A stretch of DNA of 64,000 nt from Mesostigma viride (lineage: Eukaryota; Streptophyta; Mesostigmatophyceae; Mesostigmatales; Mesostigmataceae), in assembly GCA_009746045.1 (NCBI GenBank), contig RPFO01000065.1:6110908-6174907 (forward strand), read 5' to 3'. How positions within the stretch are numbered: the first letter of the stretch is position 1; each line of letters begins with the position of its first letter. Positions 9,910 to 20,189 of this stretch are shown one piece after another. A program made the position numbers and the translations under genes. The notes under the pieces were generated by a model. That model ran no database searches. It was not told where the DNA came from and saw only the letters and a program-made list of their open reading frames with translations.

Positions 9910-10767
9910 ATGCAGCGGATGCTGGACCAGCTCGGGCGTCAGGGCGATCACTCAGTCGCCACCTCAGTAGGCTACGAGGCCGCTTCCCGGGCAGCCTCAC
10001 ACGAGGAGTGGTCGATGGGGGACTTCATACGGACCATTCCGGGGAGGACCGTAAGACACGGTGGGCCGGGGCTTCGAACGGAGAAGTTGTGTGTGGTGTT
10101 CGAGGGACCCTTGATCTCGGTCCCTACTGGTATGCACCTGCCCGCCCCTTTGGTTTTTCAAGCGGGCCCTTGGTGCGCGGTTGACCGTGGTGCTTATTGG
10201 GAACAACTAGAAATCACCTTCTTCCCACAGGCGCCGCTGCCCTTGCCGCAACCTGACGACCTTCGTTTTCCCCGGACGGTGGGCCACACGGTGCGGTTCG
10301 GTACCGAGGATTGGTGGGATTGGAGGTATCAGGTGGATGGAGTGGGGCACGTGGTTACGCCGCCCAAGGTGGCCCCGGCGGAAGGGCGTGCCTTCCTGGA
10401 ACGGGTGGTGCCGGACATTGTAGGGCCCCCCAGGGCGACCATCCTTGAGGATCACGTGCGCACCGAGGTTTTTATGATGGGGGTGAAGTTTGTTCGTGAT
10501 CACCGCTGTGGGGTGGCGGATTGGTCGGCGCTGACCCTTCTCTTTACCCACCCCCAGTATCTCGCTGGGTTCCTGGCCATGTGGCCCCGGGGTACGTGGG
10601 TGGAGCTGTCCCGGTTGGGTCGGCAGAAGACGTCCCCATATCAGATCGCCTTCGAGGTGGACCTATGTGCGCATCCAGGGGTGATGACTCATATTATGAC
10701 CCCCGTGGGGCGACGGGCTCTCCTTGAGGCCCAGCAGCTGCGGCGGAATACTAGCGGCGGACGCTAG
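9910..10767 (+). CDS. LTR-retroelement internal ORF, 5'-truncated
   Basis: The frame runs from a stop at 9871 to 10767. The first ATG is at 9910, giving about 285 codons. I recognise no domain (no protease, RT or integrase motifs). Its position decides the reading: about 200 bp downstream comes a purine tract (10973-10987) and then a sequence with LTR ends. I infer the last internal ORF, or a gag-like remnant, of a retroelement whose 5' half is missing. A host gene is possible but less likely. Confidence 0.45.
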   Translation: MQRMLDQLGRQGDHSVATSVGYEAASRAASHEEWSMGDFIRTIPGRTVRHGGPGLRTEKLCVVFEGPLISVPTGMHLPAPLVFQAGPWCAVDRGAYWEQLEITFFPQAPLPLPQPDDLRFPRTVGHTVRFGTEDWWDWRYQVDGVGHVVTPPKVAPAEGRAFLERVVPDIVGPPRATILEDHVRTEVFMMGVKFVRDHRCGVADWSALTLLFTHPQYLAGFLAMWPRGTWVELSRLGRQKTSPYQIAFEVDLCAHPGVMTHIMTPVGRRALLEAQQLRRNTSGGR

Positions 10768-10972
10768 AGTATATATTTCAGTTTCGGGATGGATAGCGGA
10801 GTCCAATCCCCAAGGTTTTGGCTACTACGTCAGGGTTGGGCATGTGTATCAACCTCTAGAGGAACTGGCATTACTGACCTGCGGGTGAACCGAGGTCGGG
10901 ACATAGTACTCTTATAGTAGTCTTGTTTTGTGATCCTATTATACCTTTGTACGGTAGGGACTACCGACCCCC

Positions 10973-10987
10973 GTGGGGGGGGAGGAG
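10973..10987 (+). other. polypurine tract
   Basis: The run of G ending GGAGGAG directly abuts the TGTTACG start of the putative LTR, where plus-strand priming would occur in an LTR retrotransposon. Confidence 0.55.
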
Positions 10988-11570
10988 TGTTACGTCCCGG
11001 CCCTTTAGGTCGGACGTAACAATGGAATAAATTACTAAGGCCTTGTGGCCGTTGTACCAAGTTTTATGGACATTGGCTATTGTGTGAATTGGACTAGTTA
11101 TTTTGGTCCTAGGTTGCCCTTTTAGGGACCGGTGCTGTGGCGCCGCGCCAGTTATGAGTCTGTCCGAAGTACTAGACGTGGATCCTGTAGTTGAGGGTCG
11201 ATGTCGGCCCGGATCCTACGTGGAATGATTGGCTTGGATTGTTCCAGGGAAATGGGCGTGTACCTGCGCCGCAATCAACCTAGGTTAAATTGGTCCGAGG
11301 ACGAGAGTCTCGTCCTCTTGGTTTGATGAATGATAAGTGCGAATACGCCTACACATTGAACCCGGGGCAATTATCCATTTGTATTTGGTGTTGCTAGCCA
11401 TTATAAGTGTGTACTAATTAGCTTGGCATCAAGCCGTGATGCCAGATATCTCACGACTCACGTCGTGAAGCGCAACCTACTTTAGGCTACCTTGAATTAT
11501 TCCTAATTCCGGCAAGAAGGGTCTTTCGCTACGTAGCTCAGGCTAGGTGTGTCTGGGCTGGGACGTAACA
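10988..11570 (+). mobile_element. putative 3' LTR (583 bp)
   Basis: The LTR starts TGTTACGTCCC and ends GGGACGTAACA, a perfect 11-bp inverted terminus with canonical TG...CA ends. It is preceded by a purine tract and an internal ORF. The bases after it (GAAAA) do not match those before it (AGGAG), as expected for one LTR of a larger element. No second LTR lies in the window. Confidence 0.65.
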
Positions 11571-12035
11571 GAAAATACAGCATACCGTAGCTAGCAATAG
11601 CCACGGTCACGCCTTACGCTATTTGCAGGCACCATCATGCCCGGAGCTACCCAATAAAAGTCTGCACAAATCTCGGTTTAGCCGAGAGTCCGGGCGTTCG
11701 GAATGAATAAACATGTGTTAAGAAGTCGAAACACCATGGAAATACCAAGCATGGTGCCGCAGCAGACCCGAGTCCTGCCGTAATAATATGTATGCCGGTT
11801 TCCAGGGTTTCCGCATGAAAGTTGGGTGAGAAACTGGAAAAATCTACGTTTCCTTTGCATGCCCCAGTACCTCAACAAACTCGTAGAAACCTCATTATCA
11901 ACCTTTGAACGCATCATCATGGTCGTGCCACCCAACAGCCACTGAAATTCGCGCGAAAACTGGCGAGATCTACCTGCCGCCATCGCCGTCGTCTTCACCT
12001 TCGTCCCGCAAAAATGCCTGATTTCAGTGGTACAT
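11571..12035. other. no gene seen
   Basis: No credible ORF, RNA gene or repeat was found in this stretch. Confidence 0.5.
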
Positions 12036-12240
12036 ATTTGTTTGCAGCTGTCACAAAAAAAATCCAAAAAATACCAGGATTTTTTCTTGAGTTCTACGGG
12101 ATGTAAGGAGGCCGTCCACCGAGTTTCAGACCGAAAATCTCGTATCTACTGTGCCTGCCACGTGTCAGATTACAACGCGATACATCGCGAACGTTCTAAC
12201 CCTACAACGCGATACATCGCGTTGTAAAAAAACACGGGTT
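12036..12240 (+). mobile_element. MITE-like repeat, copy 1
   Basis: About 205 bp is the reverse complement (with substitutions) of 21505-21712. It runs from TTTGTTTGCAGCTGTCACAA to a near-palindromic end built from two CAACGCGATACATCGCG-type units. A third partial copy is at 55287-55370. No coding capacity and no clear target duplication. Confidence 0.65.
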
Positions 12241-12374
12241 AAGGTCACTTGGGCCGCAGCATGTTGGTGACTCCGTTCTTTCTTTGGGTGCGAAAATATG
12301 CCGAGCTACCTATTATAACATGACCCCCCCAAGAGGAAGGGTCAAGTGCTCTCTCTCCCTTCTTTGGTCGCCAT

Positions 12375-12472
12375 GCAGGACAAGACGCGGTGGCAGAAGA
12401 TTGTCAAGGCTCACACGCCTGACCCTGTGGGCAAGCCACCTCCCCCCAAGAGGAGGAGGCATTTTGATGAGT
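12375..12472 (+). pseudogene. LINE ORF2 C-terminus remnant
   Basis: The frame ends TRWQKIVKAH...PVGKPPPPKRRR-stop, parallel to the end of the LINE ORF2 in this window (AKWAQVIEDN...PPPVGKRPRV). The 3' sequence AGTAGTTAGG...TTTTCTAGA recurs at 21470-21497. It looks like the tail of a related, older LINE. Confidence 0.45.
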
Positions 12473-12540
12473 AGGGTAGTTAGGCTTTTCTAGACTAGAT
12501 AGCTTTGAGTTAGGTTAGTTCGATTACGCGGCTTCCAGTC

Positions 12541-12700
12541 CCCTCCACCCATTAATTAGAAACATAACTCCGTTGGGAGTACATGTAGCACATATCCCTG
12601 AGAAGGGGCAAATGGCTTTTAATACATTCTGGGCTACTTCCTGCAAGGGTGGGAATGTAAGCTACCCTTGCTCTAGGTGCACCACCACCTAGACCACCAC
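12541..12700 (-). mobile_element. LINE 3'-end-like module, copy 1
   Basis: Read on the minus strand, this module ends in CTCCCAACGGAG followed by CTAATTAATG, resembling the sense LINE 3' ends (CTCCCCAACGGGAG then TTAATTAA). Similar modules lie at 20200-20350 and 21716-21870. It could instead be a 5' leader of the LINE that follows. The orientation is inferred from the tail. Confidence 0.5.
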
Positions 12701-12731
12701 AGGCAGGGTTCGTAATTTTCCGGAACCAGCT

Positions 12732-14074
12732 ATGGCAGAAACTCCGTCAACCGCCTCCCCTTCTCTCTCCGAGAGGGAGGCTTCAGCGCCCAACACGATT
12801 ACGCAACTAATTGCAGATGCGGAAACCATTGCGACGCAGCCCCAGGCAAACGCGGCCGCCATTACCGCCTCCTCCAAGCGGCTTTGCTGCACCCCAGCCG
12901 ACGAGATGGAGAGCCAGATTCCCCCGCCATCGTCTTCCAAAGACACCCCCATTGACGACGCCATCGACGACGACGACGACGACGCTAACGACGCTGAGTT
13001 CGACCCAGCATCCTTCCTGCCTGGCCAGGTTGTCGACGAGCAGCAGTTCTTTTCGCTTACCGCCGAGCAGGCGCAGGCTATCCTGCGCCACCTGCACGAC
13101 ACCGGCAAGGAGATATATTTTCCTTACGCGTCTGGCGGGACCATTCCAGTGGACGCGCTCGCCGAATTGGACGAGCCACAGCTTCGACTTTCTGTTTTCT
13201 TGAGTCACGCGCAGGCCCCTTGCCTCCGGGCACTCTTTTCCGCTTTCGAGGACGCCGAGCACGGCACCGCCAACACCGGCCCGATGCTTCCCCGGAAGCA
13301 GCAGGCCTGCACAAGCTCAATAAGAAAGTCGCAGACATGGCTGCCCAACTCGGCGCCTTGTCCACCGCTATCAGCAAAGACACTGCTGAGCTCCACTCCA
13401 GCATTGCCGAGGTCAAGGCCGCCCTGACCAGCCCGCCCCAACCAGCCGCCCCCGCACCGGCCACCAGCTACGCTAACATGGTCAAACAGACGGACATTGC
13501 CAACCTGATGGAGGATGCCGCACGCAGGGGGGCTGCAGCCCACAAGACTGCTATCGAGGAGGACCTGCGCTCACGCAGTATAGTGGTCCGGTATTTTCAG
13601 GTCGCACAGGAGCCTGAAACGGACCTGATGCTAGCGCAACGCCTGTACCACAGCCTCATCGTGGGCCGGCTGCAACTGGGCAACGAACGCATCCGCATTG
13701 AGTCGGCAGCTTGGATGGCGGGCCAGCCTGGCCCCATCCGGGTGACCTTTGCGAATGTGGCCAACAAGGTGAAGGTGCTTTAGGCCCGCAAGCTCCTGGG
13801 CGGGAGAAACGCGCCGAGCCTCGACGACCTCCTCTCACCGGCCCAGCTAGTCATCAAGAATGGTCTGCTGGGCAGCGACGTGGCGATCAAGGCCAGGCAC
13901 GACGGCCAGAAGGTCTACGTCCGCCTCGTCCACGACACCCCCGTGCTATTCATCAACGGCCAGCGCACGGAGGCGCAGGCTCCTAACAAGCGGCACAAGT
14001 CGGGCCGTACCAGGCCCGCCCCAGCTGCGTCATCATCGTCTACGCACGTCCCGGGTATGGATGCCGCCCGGTAA
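12732..14074 (+). pseudogene. LINE ORF1 (coiled coil + RRM-like nucleic-acid chaperone)
   Basis: It starts at the ATG at 12732. An acidic region is followed by a coiled-coil stretch (KVADMAAQLGALSTAISKD) and a core with SIVVRYF and PIRVTFANV, which resembles the RRM/transposase-22 region of L1 ORF1 proteins. ORF1 proteins bind element RNA. Damage: the frame shifts near 13300 and a TAG interrupts at 13781-13783, after which the same frame continues to 14074. The C-terminus is basic and Ser/Pro-rich. It lies just upstream of ORF2, as in two-ORF LINEs. Confidence 0.75.
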
Positions 14075-14930
14075 GGGCACACCCTCGCGGCCTCGCGGTA
14101 CAATAGGCTTTGGGCACAGCCTTTATAAACAAGCCCCTTTCCATCCTCATGTCGCAGCGTGCGAGCATGATCAGGATGCAAGGTCGCCAGGCACGCCACG
14201 GTCAACCTTCCCGCCAATTTACCAGCCTCACACGCCTCCTAGCCCGCCTTGAGCGGGATGAGGCCCAGTCGACACGCCGGCGACCCCAGCCAGGACGGAG
14301 ACGACGCATATCCGTCCTGAAAGAAAGCCTCCATGCGTTGACAAGCATTAACCCCAGTCGCCACCCCCCCCCCCCCCCCCCCCCGGCCCCCCCACCCCCA
14401 CCCCCACCTCCAGCACTACCCTTCTCCACCCCCACCCCCACCCCCACCCCCCCGCTAATAGGGCAACGGCCCATTCTTGGTATTGCAAGTTTTAACGTGC
14501 GCACCCTCCCTGCAGATCCTTCTACAAGCGGCGGCACCCCAGCACGCCAACGCGTCGACGAGCTGATCGCCCTGTGCGCCGACAACAAGATCGCTGTTCT
14601 TGGAGTCCAGGAGCACCGACGCACCGTTGACCCTCAGCACGCGGTCAACGGTCTGCTGGTCGACGACCTGCGGGCAGGCTGGCGGTTCCACTATGGTGGC
14701 GGCGATGCGCCGGGCCAAGGTGGTGTGGGCCTCTTGTGCTCGCCGGCAGCATCAGATCGAGCAGCTCCAGTCCATCGTGCTGCGGTCCCCGCGTGTGCTA
14801 GTGGCCACTTTTTCAGCCACTGAGGGCCATTCCCACCACACGCTAACCGTTATCGTGGGATATGCACCACATGCGGGTCGAGCTCAGGCGGAACGTGAGG
14901 CCTTCTTCGACGCCCTCAAGGAGGAGGAGG

Positions 14931-15583
14931 TAGGGCTGGCACATCCGCCGCATACCGAACACGGACATGTTCGGGGGAATACCGAACATGTGCGGTGTTC
15001 GGGTCGGCAAAAATGTTCGGCCGAACATGTGCTGTTCGGGTTCGGGTCACCTGGAAACTTGCAGAACATGTTCGTGTCCGTATTCGGGTCACCCTGGGAA
15101 CCGGGCGAACATGTTCGCCTCTGACCCGGTACCGAACATTTCTGGCGGAATCCCTGTAGTACCATCCAGTGATCCGACTAGGCAACGCTTCTCTGATGAA
15201 AAAGCGGCCTAGATTAGTCCGCCGACACGCTGGCAAGAGCAAAGCTGTTGTACGGTAGTAGAATTGTCTAAGCACGACCGGACTAGTTTAGGTAATGATT
15301 ACGTAATCATTATTAATTTATTGCGTATTATGAAAAGTGACAACAAACTATGTATAGTTTCTCACTTATTTTAATTTATTTAATGAATTGTTCGTGTTCG
15401 GTAAAATGTTCGGGTATGTTCGGGTTCGGGTTCGGGTCACTCAATCCTAAACAGTACATGTTCGTATTCGTGTTCGGGTCACCTGGGAATGTACCGAACA
15501 TGTTCGGGTTCGGGTTCGGGTACTCTCCCCAGGTGTTCGTGTTCGTGTCCGGGTCGAGAAAAGACCCGGATGTGCCAGCCCTA
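14931..15583. mobile_element. non-autonomous hAT element (MITE), 653 bp
   Basis: The ends are perfect inverted repeats TAGGGCTGGCACATCCG / CGGATGTGCCAGCCCTA. They are flanked by an exact 8-bp target duplication GGAGGAGG (14923-14930 and 15584-15591), the hAT hallmark. Subterminal regions on both sides are packed with GTTCGGGT and CGAACATGTTCGG words. No transposase is encoded. It interrupts the LINE endonuclease frame, so it is younger than LINE A. Confidence 0.92.
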
Positions 15584-15688
15584 GGAGGAGGCCAACATCC
15601 CAGCTCGGCACTTCCTGGTTATGCTGCTCGACGCCAACGCCACGCTGCCAGTTGGCACTGGGGGCGCTCAGTATTCCCCAACCAACAC

Positions 15689-17252
15689 CCGTGTTGGCTC
15701 GTACGGCACCTCGGGTATGAAAATACGCCGTATTCCACGGTACTGACGCTTTCGACCGCGTACGCCGTACGATTTTCACTGTTTTTCACTTTGGACTTAG
15801 CCGATTTTGGAGGTCGTGGACGTGTCACGCGGTGGGGAGAGGCCCAGACCTGTCAGTGGTACTGAAATTGCTGAAATTGCAGCGAGTGCATAGCTACTTG
15901 CTAGTACACGCGTGACGGTGTGCCTTTCTACATTTTTTGACAGGATTTTTTATTCGCGGGAGAAAAGCTGCGAGGGGACAGAGCATGCATGGCAGAATCA
16001 TAAGGTTAAGGTTTAGGGACGGGTGCACTTCCAGAAAGACGCAGAAGAGTGAAGACGCAATTAAAGCAAATAGAGGGTGCCGGGTGCGCCGGTTCATGTA
16101 TTGTGCGCTAGCTAGGCAATCCTAAAAGAGGCGACCATGCCTAGAGTTCCAGTCGTCAAAAGGGGAGAGGAGTATCAATACCTCCACCTGATTGACGAGG
16201 TGGAAAAGACCGTGAGTGGGGAAGACGTGGTAGTCGGCCAGAGGTGGCCAGGCGTGCAAGCTGTGCGATTACAAGTTCGGCAGGCCTGGCAACTTTAGCA
16301 AGGATCGCGCTGTCGGCCATCTCGGCCACATCCCCAACAAGGGAGCCACATTTTGCCAGCAGTCTAGGAATGTAGAAGGCCTGATCGGGAGGCTTCAGGC
16401 GGCTGAGGCAGCCCGGTTGGAAAAGAAGGAGCAAAAGGCAGTGCTCGGTGCCCGCGTTGCCAAGGCCCTTCTGCCTGCCGCTGCCCCGGGTGCTGGCCCT
16501 TGTGGCTCTGGCAAGGCAGTGCAGAAGACGATTCCACAGTGCTTTTCCAATGCGCAGCTCCAGGAAGTCCGCCTTGCCCAGGCCTCTTTCTTTTACGAGA
16601 ATGGCATTCCGTTTCACGTCGCCGCCAGCGCCTCGTACAAGAACATGATCGCGGCAGTGGCAAAGTATGGACCTGCCGCAGCAGTGAAGGTCAATTCTGG
16701 GTTCATTGCCAATGATTTTATTTCTTAGGGATTCGTGGCATGCACTTGTTGTCATTGTGCAGCGAAGTTGCCATCTATAGTGCTATGACATCCTCTGCAT
16801 CGAGGCTGCCAGAGCTCTGGGTGCATTATACCATTCAATCATGTATTATGTTGCATGTCAATAATGCATTGTAATAAAAGAGACCGGTGTTAGATGGTCA
16901 TTAGTTTGCGTGTCCACAATATACAAATGTACTTGAAGGATGTATTGCAATGTCGATCTAAGTGTGGCAGGTGGCAAGTCACGGCCATTATGCTCATTAA
17001 TGAATAGCAGAGAGCATAGTACATAGTAACATTTGTTGGATGCAGGGCCACACATCCTTAGAATACCCAGTACTTTAAGCCTTGGCCTCAATAATACCCC
17101 GTACTTTTTTAGCACAATCTCAAAAATACCCCGTATGCCGTACTGCGCACGTGTTTTTTCGCGTATTTTTTACCCCTCGCAAAAATACCTGTATTTTTAC
17201 AGTACGCAAGGGTTTTACCGAGTACCCCGTACTGCCGTACAGACCAACACGG
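15689..17252. mobile_element. hAT element with decayed transposase, 1564 bp
   Basis: The left end CCGTGTTGGCTCGTACGGCA matches the right end's reverse complement at 18 of 20 positions. Both sides carry the 8-bp duplication ACCAACAC (15681-15688, 17253-17260). Precise excision would rejoin the LINE endonuclease region. Subterminal repeats AATACCCCGTACT cluster near the right end (17060-17240). The BED/hAT-like coding fragment inside (16137-16728) supports the family. Confidence 0.85.
16137..16728 (+). pseudogene. hAT transposase N-terminal fragment (BED finger)
   Basis: From the ATG at 16137 the frame encodes a short leader. It shifts near 16250 into CKLCDYKFGRPGNFSK...GHLGHIP...C, a BED-type zinc-finger pattern. 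The segment FFYENGIPFHVAASASYKNM then matches the conserved FFY-NGIPF-V--S region just before the hAT transposase core. The frame stops at 16728, so the catalytic and dimerisation regions are absent. BED fingers bind the element ends in hAT transposases; this copy cannot be functional. Confidence 0.75.
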
Positions 17253-20189
17253 ACCAACACGACAGGGAGCCAACGGTAACACGCCTTTATTTGCGAATCT
17301 GCTGGCAGAATCTGCGCTGGTTGCATGCAATGCTTCTTTCGCACGCCCCGCTGAGCAGCTGGCCACCTTTTTTGGGCCGTCGGATCGGGTGGCCTTGACT
17401 ATGTCTGTGTACGCCGGGCTCAGCGCCCCTCAGTTGTCGATGCTCGCGTCCTGCAAGATTCTGTCAGCACGGTGGAATCTGATCATTGTCTCGTGCTCGC
17501 TCGCATCAGATTGCGGTTTCCTGGGGTGAAACCGTCGCGACAGCTGGCACCTCAGCCAGATCTGAAGGTGCTCCGGATTGTGCTGAAGGATGCCGACAAG
17601 ATGTCAGCAGAAGAACAGGCCGCTATGTCGCACAGGGATGATTTCCTGGCCGTATTCGACGCCGGGGGCAGCCGACAGCAGTTACACGCCATTCCGCCGC
17701 CGGGGGATATTTCAGTGATCCTCCGTGGTGTCGCAGCCAAGTATCGCCTGGCGGCCCGCACCCTTCCCACCTTGCCTCCGCGCCGGCAGCTTGCTGTCCA
17801 CCGTCACGCACCGACAGTGGTCGCCGCCAGGCAGATGCTCCGCCGCAACAGAGATCCGATCGCCAAACCTGGGCTGCAAGCAGCTCTGAGGGCCGCCTAC
17901 GAGCAGGCTGAGAAGGCAGATGCTCAGCAGATGGTCAAGGACCTGCGCAGCTGCCAGCAGAATAAGCACGACGGCAAAGGGGCCTGGTTCTGGTACAAGC
18001 GCCTCGGGCACCCGGACGGCCTCGGCCGGCCCCACCGCCACGACGTCCCCGGCGCCCCAGCCAAGCGGCTTCGTACCTGGGCCACGGCCACGGCCGAGGT
18101 CGTGGGGACAGCTGCGCCGCCCCCACCCCTGCTCCCAGCCGCCGCCGCCCGCCCGGCCGCCCTGGCCGGCCCCGCTGGGCCCCCTGCCCCGCCTAGGTCA
18201 GCGGCGGACTACCTAGTCCCCCCGCTGGTCGGCCCACTTGGCGACCCGTCTGACATGCATGCCTCCTTTCACCTCTCGCGAGGTCACGGAGGCGGTCCAG
18301 CGCCTGCGTTATGACGCAGCCACCGGCTCTGACGAGATTCCGGCCGCAGTTGTAAAACTTGCAGCCGAATTCGAGGACACAGGTGTTATGCTGCTCTTCC
18401 GGGACATCTGCAACCGCCTTCTGCTGTCGTCGCAACCACCTCCAGCGGCCTGGCAACACAGTTTTTGCACGATGCTGTACAAGAACAAGGGGTCGCCTGC
18501 CGACCCCGGCAACTACAGAGGGGTGTGCATTCAAAGTGCCCCCCTCAAGCTTCTTATGCGGCTCATCCTGAACCGCCTGCGCACGGCCCTGGACGGTCAC
18601 CTCAGCGAGACTCAGCACGGCTTCCGTTCAGGTCGCAACACAGTACAGGCGCTCTTCGCTACTCGCCGACTGGTGGAGGAACTGCAACGCCTTCAGCCTG
18701 GTGAGTCCCCTTTGCACCTTGTGCTGGTGGACTTCATCAAAGCCTTCGATTCGGTTTTCTGGCCTGCGCTTTGGGACATCCTCGAGTTGTTCCGGATCCC
18801 CCGCCCCCTGATTGCTGTCATCCGCAACCTGTATGAAGGGTCCACCACTTCGGTGCGCACTTCTTACGGGACCACGCCCCCATGCCCTTTACAGAAGGGT
18901 GTGTGGCAGGGCTGCGTGCTGTCGCCCTACCTGTTCATTATTGTTGTCGAATACGTAATGATTCAGGCGCGCAAGCGATTTGCCCGCATCGTGGGCAGGG
19001 AACCAGGAGTGCAGGTTGCTAACAAATTCTGGCATGGCGGTGCGGACACGGAGATTCGGCTAGCAGACATCATTTACGCAGACGACACCACCCTCTTCGA
19101 GGACACTGAGCACGTGCAGACATGGCTTGACTGCCTGGCTCTCGAGGCCCGCGCAGTGGGGCTTGAGGTCAGCAAGAAGACAGAGGCCCTGGCGGTTGGG
19201 CTCACCAACTCAGCGCCGCCCCTCTATCTCCTAGACGGCTCTCAAGTCCTGTATCGGGACCGCGTTAAGCTGCTGGGCAGCCTGCTCCCTAGCTGCGAGG
19301 TTGATGTGGACCATCGCATCTCCCTCGCCTGGCACGCTTTACGCCAGTACCGGGCCCTGTGGCGCAAGCCCCTGGGCAGGATCGAGAAACAGGACCTGTT
19401 CAAGGTCCTCGTCCTTCCTGTTCTCACGTATGGCGCCGAGACGTGGACCCTCACCGCCGACCTGGCCCGCAAGCTGGACGGCGCGGTCACCAGCATGCTG
19501 CGTTCCATTTTCAGAGTAGGATATGCTGCTCATGTCCGCAATGAGGACCTGTCTGTACCAGCTAGGGCATGCCCTATATCACCAGCACCATTAAGCAACG
19601 CCGCCTGCAGCTAGTAGGGCACCTAGCTCGCACCAACCAGGTAGACACCTCACGTGGCCCCCCCGCAGGACTGCGACCAGCCCAGCCTGGCCGGCACCTC
19701 CTGACGTGGGCTGGGCCCAGTGATGTTAGACGCCGCAAGGCCCGCACCTTCAAAGAACAGCTAGTAGAGGACATGGGGGGCCTAGGCCTCTCCGTGATTT
19801 GGAAGAAGATGATGGACAAGGCCAAGTGGGCCCAGGTCATAGAGGACAATGAGCCCCCCCCAGTGGGGAAGCGCCCGCGTGTGCAATCCCGCGGGAGGCA
19901 TGCCAGATAGCTCCCCCTAGGGCAACGTGCGGATGCCTAGATAGATGTTGTAGTTAGAATGCTGTTAGATAGATGTAGTATGTAGCCAATGTAGATAGAT
20001 TAGACCGGTAGGAATGTTTGCACCCATCCATCCATCCATCGGGGTTAATGCTCCGTGACTCCCCAACGGGAGCACGAGTCTAATTAATTAATTAATTAGG
20101 TGCACCAGGGCACCTGCACCCTCATAATCTTCACACTATGCCCAGCTAAGGGGGAGTATGTTATGTGGGGGAAGATCATCATGGCTATT

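Larger units (their letters stand above)
14110..19910 (+). pseudogene. LINE ORF2: APE endonuclease + reverse transcriptase, disrupted
   Basis: The endonuclease starts at about 14464 (ILGIASFNVRTL, VQEHRR) and continues after the first hAT insertion (LLDANATLPVG). It ends after the second insertion with GGLDYVCVRR (about 17387) and ESDHCLVLARIRL (17475). The RT covers about 18280-19230: NYRGVCIQ, QHGFRSGRNT, LVDFIKAFDSV, QGCVLSP and the catalytic YADD (19075-19086). The C-terminal region follows (YGAETWTLT, 19428). Frameshifts occur near 14750, 17370 and 18240-18310. An 8-bp net insertion near 19550, absent from copy B, ends the long frame at 19614; the tail is readable at 19569-19910. A poly-C run at 14368-14385 also sits in the linker. 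Function is lost. Confidence 0.85.
12700..20099 (+). mobile_element. non-LTR retrotransposon (LINE copy A), near full length, broken
   Basis: The element has ORF1 (12732-14074), ORF2 with APE-type endonuclease and reverse transcriptase (14110-19910), and a 3' UTR with CATC repeats, a CTCCCCAACGGGAG stem and a TTAATTAA tail. Two hAT-type elements are nested inside the endonuclease (14931-15583, 15689-17252). The RT sequence and the YGAETWTLT/RRLQLVGHL C-terminal region resemble RTE/L1-superfamily LINEs. Several frameshifts and one stop make it non-autonomous. Copies B (23567-24926), C (27773-28715) and D (55541-55658) share its 3' part. Confidence 0.9.

Noticed and set aside
10988..11570. Solo LTR with target duplication
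   Set aside because: Flanking pentamers AGGAG and GAAAA differ, and a purine tract plus ORF precede it, so it is read as the 3' LTR of a truncated element.
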